From NCBI GenBank assembly GCA_030248195.1, contig JASAND010021090.1:1-64000 (forward strand): DNA of 64,000 nucleotides, given 5' to 3'. Of this stretch, positions 39,701-48,700 are shown piece by piece. Under the pieces are notes generated by a model. The model was not told where the DNA came from and did not search any database. It saw nothing but the letters and a program-made list of their open reading frames with translations. The position numbers were made by a program, and so were the translations under genes. Each line of letters starts with the position of its first letter. Position 1 is the stretch's first letter. Source of the stretch: Trissonchulus latispiculum (lineage: Eukaryota > Nematoda > Enoplea > Enoplida > Ironidae).

Positions 39701-42700
39701 AGTGACGTCACGCCAGCCAAACGGCATTGGACAGGCTGAACTCGTGAGCTGATAATCACTATTGTTTGGAAAAGCAAGAGACAACCCCGTATATAATACT
39801 TGATAATACTGAAACAACTGAACGAGAGTGGTAGGACTGGATGTCAACGTTGAAAATAGCCAAGGATATTGCTTCTTGTTCTTAGGGACTTTTAAAGAAA
39901 AGATAGAGTAGCGTAGAGTAGAGTTAAAATTAGCTGTTTCAAACTCCACTCAAGCTTGGGTTTCCCTCTTTTAACTCTTGCATGAAAAAGATCGAGCTAA
40001 TCTTAACTCTACTCTACCCTTTCGTGAAAAGGCCCTTAGCGAACAAATCACAACACAAGTGTACATTAGCAAAAACTTTAGCTTAAATTTAATTCAAAAA
40101 AATTTGAATGACAACTGAATTTATTATACTCACGATGCTCTAACAAGTGGTAGGGGTGAGTGCTCTCCTCATACCAAAGAAGCAGCACAATCTGTTGGGG
40201 TCCATACGTATGTATGTATGTATGTATGTAATTAAAAAATAATGAAGTTCATGTTTGCCTAAGTACAGTCTCAGCCCAGTTTTGATACTTCATTTCTGGT
40301 ATTTCAGGAGTTATATCCGTCGTCGGCTATCCTGCCCTGGAATCTTTCCTCAGTCAACTGGTTGATCCAACAGAAACGGGTAAAATCATGGCCGGTCTCT
40401 CCATTGCCTCAAATGTGGCTCCGCTCTTCGGCGGAGTAGTTTACAACGGTATCTACACGGCTACAGTAAAATGGTACGCTGGGACTGTATTCATCATTAT
40501 TGCAGCTTTAACGCTCCTAAGCTCGCTGGGTATTGCTTGGATCTGGCTGGATCAGAAATTACAGGCTAAAAACTGTTACGATGTTGAGAAGCATGAAAGA
40601 GAAGCAGCAGCAGCAGCAGCAGAAGCCTCTGATAATGACAGTAACACTACATCCAGTAGTAACTGTGATCTGATCTCAACCACAGACAGTTCAGTGGCTA
40701 TTATTCATGTGGACAGTGATAGTAATTGTTGTCCACTGCCTATAGTGTAGCATATACGTACATATAGCTTGTACATCTAGTACAGTATAATTACGCAATA
40801 CATGGGTTTTATAGAATAATGTCGGCGGGCACTAGTCCAATTTGAAGTCATACTGCAGAGCCTAGAGACCGTCGCGTGCCTGAAGTTTCAACCTCGGCCC
40901 GGCTCGCTCCAAGTCAGGCCCGGCCCGGCTGGTAAGCAAAAGGGTTAAGCGCCCGTTTTTGCTAAATTAGTTGTCGTTGCCAAAACTAGTGTTCATTCAT
41001 AAAATAGTTTGTCGAGAATTGTTTTACCGAATTTTACGAATTCTTTAAACCGAGTTTTCCCAGTTAGTACGACCAGTACAGTCAACGGTTCAGCTCTGTT
41101 CAGAAATAAATGGTTCTCCTCAATTTCGTTGATTCAAGTCACCAAGGCACAAAACTATGAAGCTAATGAAGTATGAATTATGAAGTCAAATTGAAAAATA
41201 AACAAATAAAGAATACATTTCAAATGCTAATTGACGAATAAAAGACAAAACATACACAAGCTAATTGTATGTAGGAAAAAACTAAAAACTGCTTCTAGAT
41301 ACAGGGTTTTTGGTTTTCGGATTTGCGTCAACCTTGCGTCCCGCTAAGTTTAAGTTGCCTCCAGTTCAGAAATTTTGCGTCCAGGTAGAATTTTTGTTTT
41401 ATCGTGTTTTCTGTGCATAAAATTGATTTATTTATAAAAATTTTGATAATTTCTTTAGTGTAACACTATTTAGACAATTTAGAAAGTTGATGCTGCTCAA
41501 AAGTAATGCACGATTACAAGAGCACCTATAGAATATAGATGCGGCCAATGTACACGGCGAGGGGTCTGGGGGGCGGAGCCCAAGGTATCTGAAATACAGG
41601 TATCGGGTATTTCAGGTTTCTGAAATACATATGTAGCGCTTCTACCAGGGCTGGTGGACCAAGAAGAAACAAAGGACAAGCCCAAACGGGAGGCGTTAGG
41701 CACCCTCGTACCCAAGAAACCAGGACCTAGAAGAGAGAAGGGAAGAGGGAAGTCCAGCTTTTTCAATCACCATTGAAAGTAAGGAATTGGCCCAGCAGGG
41801 TTTCGAACCACTGCCCTTCTGACTCCGGAGCAGACATGCTAACCAACTAGGGCCATTAGCTGAACTCCCATTGCAGGCTTATCAATCTTTCCTATGCCTG
41901 CTTCCCTTACACATATCTAACTAAAGCATCTAACACTATTTAATTCTTTGCGTAAATTGCAATTGTAAATTTTTGTATTTTCAATAAATTCGGTATCAAT
42001 ATACAAGAGCGTGTATGCGTGGTGTAGTATTATTCTTCAAAAATGTGTTAAAAACTCAAATGTTCACGATTATGCACATTGTAATGCTTTACTTATTGAT
42101 GTGAAATTCACAAATTTATTTGTGAAATTTGATTTTAATTTTCATTGAGGCATGACCATGCACGTTGGCATTCCATGACAAAGTGGGAAGCGCCGGGGGT
42201 CTGGGGACGGAGCCCCCAGGATCCGAAGAAATTTTTGGAAAAAACGGAAAAATTGGTACTGGAAACATTTAAAGTTTTTACTCTTACAAAAGTGAATTTT
42301 CTCCCGAAATAATGTTGCGTCTAGCTTGCGTCCCGTTAAAATTTCATTGCGTCCAGATAAGAAACTTTGCGTCCAGACGCACATCTGGACGCAAAAAACC
42401 CTGTTCTAGAACTAAAAATTAATTAGATATATACAAACAGCCAAAATTTGTTGTAGAAACAACTAAAAGTTCAAATATAAATTCCAAAAATTCAAAAATG
42501 AAAGTCATACAAATCAAACAATGCTTTGTATATTTTAAATAGAGCAGGTCCCAACCGAAGCCCGGCCCGCGGGGGCCTGAGTGAAGGTCTCTACTGTATA
42601 GTGCACGCTGTTAACTGTTGACAACCAATGCTAATCCTGTACCTTTATGGTGAAAAAGGCATCAGTGGCCGCATATCGTATGTCAGCGGCCGAAACCAAA

Positions 42701-45700
42701 TTAATACCAGCGCCAAGACAGCCTCCATGAACTGCCGCAATTACCGGCTTGTTGCACTGAAACACAAGACAAGACACAGGTACGACGAAGGCCCCGCTAA
42801 AAATCCGAAAACGCAGACTTCAAGAACATATTATAGCGCATAAGGGGGGGGGGAGGGTCATGATTAATAAATATTAATTAAAAAGAAGAAGAAGCCACCA
42901 CATGGTTTCATCATTGCACTGCAGTACGTTACGATATCCTGAGTAAGGTTTTTTTTACAGAGATCCTGAAAGTTTTCCAGCGATGCTAACTCAAAGAAGG
43001 ACAGATAATTGAATTGGTTAAAGGCGCGTGCTAAAAGATTTGTGGTCAGCGGAATTCTAACCACCTAACCAACTTTCCGCTTTTAAATCCGATCATAAAA
43101 GCTATGCTTAAATCTTCTGAAAAATAGACATTTGACAGACATGACATTGACACTGACATGAGCTTAAATCTATATGTATACATAGTTTTAAATGTATGTA
43201 TTAAGGGGGGCTTAAGGGGGCTACGAATTTCACTTAAAGTTCGATGTTGGAAAAGCTAGCTAGTCTTTTGCCACATAATAGTATTAGGTTTAGTGTAAAA
43301 TAGTTTAAAGTTTGAAATAATACCATGCAGCGTAGCGTCCTGTGGAGCCATCAGAAGTTGGTGTTGTCGGTCCACAGCTCAACATGACACGTATACAAAC
43401 TTCGACTCGCCCTGATCGCTATGCGCAAGGTACGGTACCCAAATTTCCCAGAAATAGTTCTGACATATAGCGCTTTGATATCGTGCAACACAATCCTTAG
43501 CTCAAGGTATACTTTACTGTCAGATACAATCAAAGTGCGCAAAATTGGGCGTTTTAGGTCTATACGGGTGGAGGTTAACTAACGTCTAATGAGCTGTGGT
43601 TTACCAAATGAACCCAACATTGCTACAATTAATACTCCAAGTATCTGTCTTAACTTTTGTAAAATGACGTGATTTCGTTAATCCCTGCGTTCGCAGTGCT
43701 GGAGTACATTATCGATATTGTCGCTGTTATTTGGTGCCATTTCGAAGATGTGAGTCAATTACTCCAAAGTACTGTGGCAGAATCGGCTAAAATTTTGCGC
43801 ATTACAGGCCAGTGAGTGTACCAAGATGTGCAGAAAGCTAGGTCACTAAACCTCGCTCCAATGCTTAAAAATGCTAGATTGATTTCTTGAAGTATGGATG
43901 GCGATCGCTCCAAAAAGCTGACAGATGTAAGCGCATACTGCACGAAGCAAGCGTCATATCGAAAAACGGATTTTATATTCGGATTCAGCAGGTCAAATAA
44001 CCTCTATTAGCACCTTCTCGGCAAGATCGGAGACAAAAAATTTTTTGACCAAAATTTTACTGCGCTTTTCAGGCCTAAAAATAAGGGTTGTTTCTTAACA
44101 AAAAGTTTGCTAGCACACTAATCAGAAAACCAAAGCCCTCGAAACTTACAGACAGTTTGTCCCTATTAAAGCCTAATATTTGGTAAAAAGCTGGGGTAGG
44201 CTAGGGGCTGTCAATTTTATTAGATCGAAAACGGCGCACGGTCACATCGTAACTTTTTGCCAAATTTCAAACTTTGAGCTGTTGTTGCTGAAGAAGAAAG
44301 CAACGCTCGAAAACCGGAATACTTTAAATATTTAGCACTAGTAACAGTTAACGTTTATGGCTGAAAGTTTCAGAATTTGTCAAACCGTTAATCCACCAGA
44401 GCTGAAAATACCTTTTAGAAAAATCCCATTTTTCGCACCAAAATTTGTTCTTTGGTGTCCTGCCAAAAACGGTGTATATGAGATATATTGTTGCCCACCC
44501 TAAACTTTTTTACTTTGATATGTTGGCTAACGTTAGGGGGAAAAGTAGCTCTCTCCGACGATGTCGTAGTCGTGCCAACCCGTTCGTAGCCCCCCCCCCT
44601 TAACTGACTACCTTTTCCAGCGAAGACATGGAATGTTGAAATGCTCGAACGAAGGAGAAAAGTTTGGACGATTTTCGAGCCGTATCCAAATTCGGATCCA
44701 TCGTCAGCTGTCCCACGGCCATCAGGTCCTTTAAATCTACTCCTATAACACAGAAATACAAAATACAATTACAAAAGTACTGTACCTAAGAATTAGCGGT
44801 TAACAAATCATTGTTAGCTAGCAAACTAACAGTAGAATGCACCAAAAATATAAGTTTAGGAATGGAAGATGTCCAGCTGCTAAAGTCTAACAGAGAAATA
44901 AGTTGCCACAACTAAACAGCCGCAATGGTATTTGGATTATTTCTTGCAGTAAACAAGCACAGCAGCAAGAGTGCATAATTGCACTATATATAAGAAGAAG
45001 AGTAAGCCAATAGAGGACTTCCCTTCTTGGCATTACATTGTAGAATATTTCCTTGATTTTACCCTAAATCATTCAAAAGTGAGTGCTAACTTCACCTAAA
45101 ATCAATCTAATTTTGACTGCTGTGTACGGTCCAACGCCGTACATAGCTAATACATCTTCGTCGCCATTTTGATTACTTTTACAATCAGTCTACCTTCCTA
45201 ACTTCGTGACGACCGGCAGCTTGGGAGCCATTCTTGTGATTACACTGTGCTGACATCATTTGGCTGTCGGTTGGGGGAATATCTGGGGTTACACCCACAC
45301 TCCGGTTTAGGAGTTATATATACGGTTTGTTAGTTTTTGTTTTGAAACTTGTCAATTTAATTGGGTGCTTGATCCTTTTCTTTGTATTGTGTTGTTTTGT
45401 GGGAATTTATTCCAAAATTATGGAGATATCGTTTTGTGTTTAAAATCGTTTGGACTCGTATATTTCTTTGTTGTGGAAGTAAATCCGTGAAACTAGGGCT
45501 GTGTCGTTCGTTTTAAATAGGTTAGCGATTAAGTAGGGATAGAATCAGACATGTTACACACTCTACCGAACCTTTAATCTTCATTGAGAAATCAAATTAT
45601 TTATTGCGAATATTTTAGGTTCTACAAACTGGCGACCGTAACTCCGAGTAAATATGTCTGATTCTTCCCCCCGACTTACTCGCTATCTCAAAAAATTGCG

Positions 45701-48700
45701 GGACGGCACTGCCCGACTTTTTTCTGAATTACCAACCGGGCAAGCACCCGAAAGTTCAGATAGCTTTTTAAATCAACAATTTTTTCAAAAACGTAGGTCG
45801 ACAAACTTGGGGGGGGTCAACCCCCCCAAATTTCTGGGGGTGCGGGCGTATCTGCACGGGTATCAGCTGGGGAGCGGGGGCGACAGAATCTCCCCCAAAA
45901 TGTTCAAAATTTTTCCCAAAACCTGAACCCCCCCACAATTCTACCAATCTCCCCCAAAATTTCGGGGCTGTTGGGGGGTCCGATAACAGCGTAGGTGTGC
46001 GTAGATGTACCTCAGTGGAGGTGTTGGGGGGATCAAATCTCCCCCAAAATTCTCAGAACCCCCCCCCCCCAAAATCCCATAAATTCCCCCCAAAATTTCC
46101 AGAATCTCCCCCAAAATTCAGCAAATTCTCCCCAGAATTTTTTGAACAATCCACCTCATTTCAGTTTGCAGATTCCTCAATCTGCACCCCCCCAAGTCAT
46201 AATTTCGTCGCCCTCCCCAAATTCCGAATTCGATCAAGTACAGGGGGAACTCCCCCAACCCCAAAATCAAGATTTTTCTTTGCCAGAAAATTCGGAAAAT
46301 CGGTTCCCCCAAAATTCAGTCCCTTCACCTGTCATTTTTCGGGGGGGTGTTCGCCCTCGGTGGGCGGTCAGCCCCGGACCGGCAATTTTGACTCTTGAGA
46401 ATTATTTTCCGTTTTCACTGATTTGGCGTCTCCTACGGTGCCTGCGTTTTCCCCATAGGGAGGATAACGGTTCCGTCGGTTTCTGCCTACACTCTCTAAA
46501 TTAATCGGGCCTCATATATATGTATTGTGGGCTTTTGCCCAAGTATCTCGTTTGCTACTGTTAGGCATCGTGCCTACATGCCTATTCACATATATACATG
46601 CCGTATATTATTCTATTTTTGTTTGGTTGTTCTGTATTATGCTAACTTTTCCCCTTCCCTCCCCCCCTGTCCCCTTTGACGGCGAGTGTTCCCCTGCTGT
46701 ACTACTTGTTTGTCTGTTATTGTAATTTCCCCTTTGTGATACGGGTTGGCCCCTATGTTTACATCTGGTGCTTGGATGGGCCTGGTTCGGTGTTTGGAAG
46801 GCTGGCGGTGATGGTCTTGGTCTGGTTGAGCGGGCGCTTGATGCCGTGGGGCATCCGCCCAGTGGTCCGGAGGTTCTGGTCCGGTGATATGTCATGGGAT
46901 TTTTCCCTTGGTGCTGGTATTCTGAAATCTTTCCCGCAGCCTGGAGCTACTTAGGATTGTTTTGAACTTTATAAAGTCAATTTTTGTGATTGTTGTGATG
47001 AACCCGGTTGTGTGTCCCCTTACCTCGTCCGTCCCCCCTCCCCCTTTCCCCTTCTTTTACTAACTTTTATTTCACTGTCTATATTTTCGATGTTCTCTAC
47101 AGATTTAGCATTAACCGTGGTTGGGTGGGGTCTATATTTGGTCATTGTCGTGGGTTTCTTCTCCTGATTTAAAATTCTTTATAAATTTTAATTAAAATTC
47201 TGTTTCTTCTATTTTTATATTTCTGAGATATTCTTTTCTCATGGGCTCCCTCTAGCTCAGCTTGTCTGTTCTATATATGTTGTATGTTATTCCATTCCTA
47301 ATCTTTCGGGTCTTTTCTTTCTCTTAACATGGTGTTTGTTTCACTTTTCTTTCAAAATAGTCACGGGTTTACTTTAATTCAAAATTTTTCTACACATACT
47401 GCCATTATTTTGCCTTATTTTTGCCATGTCTACCTTACGCAGCTATGCCAGTATTGCTTTATTTTGTGTACTTTATAATCCTTGGCATTTATTAAAGATT
47501 CTATATATTTTTGTATGTTGGGGCAGGCAGGCGCTCAGGAGAGACCACCCTTTTGAGTGAAATACTCTCCTTTCTGATTTATTTCGCTCCCCTGGAGCAT
47601 TTGAAATTGAGTCTCTCCTCGAGTCTCGTTGCCTTCCCCCATAAGATCTGACTTTATGTGTCAACTGCTTTTGTAATTATTTCTCCATATTTCTAAATAT
47701 ACTTGAAAATTTTCTATTCTATTTTTCGAGCGCTTTTGTTAGCACTCGCTTTTATGATGTTACTTATATATTTTGTACTATTATAAATTTATATCTTCGG
47801 ATTATGTCCTGTTTTGTTATGTGCGCTCTAGTCGCGGCTGAAGGGCTCTGTCCCAATTATCTTTGTATTTGTATGTCGGCAAAGTCCGTTATATGTTGAA
47901 TGTGCCCCCGGTATGTTCCGGCGTAGTTTTACCCGTGTCTCGGCAAAACCCGAAAATGTGTAAAACATGGGGTCGAGTGATTCCCGGTATCCAAAGTGAA
48001 CCGAGGAAATATTTTAGCAATTTTCCCATTTTTTCTAACACGCATTTTATCCCTACTAGTAGCTAAGGTACGTAGGCTAACCCAAATTTTATTACTAACC
48101 TATGTGCCTGGAGGCCGCGGCGAGGGCGCGCGTTTCAAAAGAGGGGGTAATCTGTAGAATATTTCCTTGATTTTACCCTAAATCATTCAAAAGTGAGTGC
48201 TAACTTCACCTAAAATCAATCTAATTTTGACTGCTGTGTACGGTCCAACGCCGTACATAGCTAATACATCTTCGTCGCCATTTTGATTACTTTTACAATC
48301 AGTCTACCTTCCTAACTTCGTGACGACCGGCAGCTTGGGAGCCATTCTTGTGATTACACTGTGCTGACATCATTTGGCTGTCGGTTGGGGGAATATCTGG
48401 GGTTACACCCACACTCCGGTTTAGGAGTTATATATACGGTTTGTTAGTTTTTGTTTTGAAACTTGTCAATTTAATTGGGTGCTTGATCCTTTTCTTTGTA
48501 TTGTGTTGTTTTGTGGGAATTTATTCCAAAATTATGGAGATATCGTTTTGTGTTTAAAATCGTTTGGACTCGTATATTTCTTTGTTGTGGAAGTAAATCC
48601 GTGAAACTAGGGCTGTGTCGTTCGTTTTAAATAGGTTAGCGATTAAGTAGGGATAGAATCAGACATGTTACACACTCTACCGAACCTTTAATCTTCATTG

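Larger units (their letters stand above)
40863..42593. mobile_element. Possible hAT-like element, GGCCCGG-rich ends
   Basis: Both ends read TAGAGACC inward, followed by CGGCCCGGC-type words, the same plan as the elements at 57730 and 20278. No clean 8-bp duplication flanks it. It contains the separate element 41302-42403. Call rests on end similarity only. Confidence 0.45.

Noticed and set aside
45995..46504. 169-aa Pro/Asn-rich frame as retrotransposon polyprotein
   Set aside because: Built from repeated CCCCCAAAATT words. No protease, reverse transcriptase, RNase H or integrase motif.
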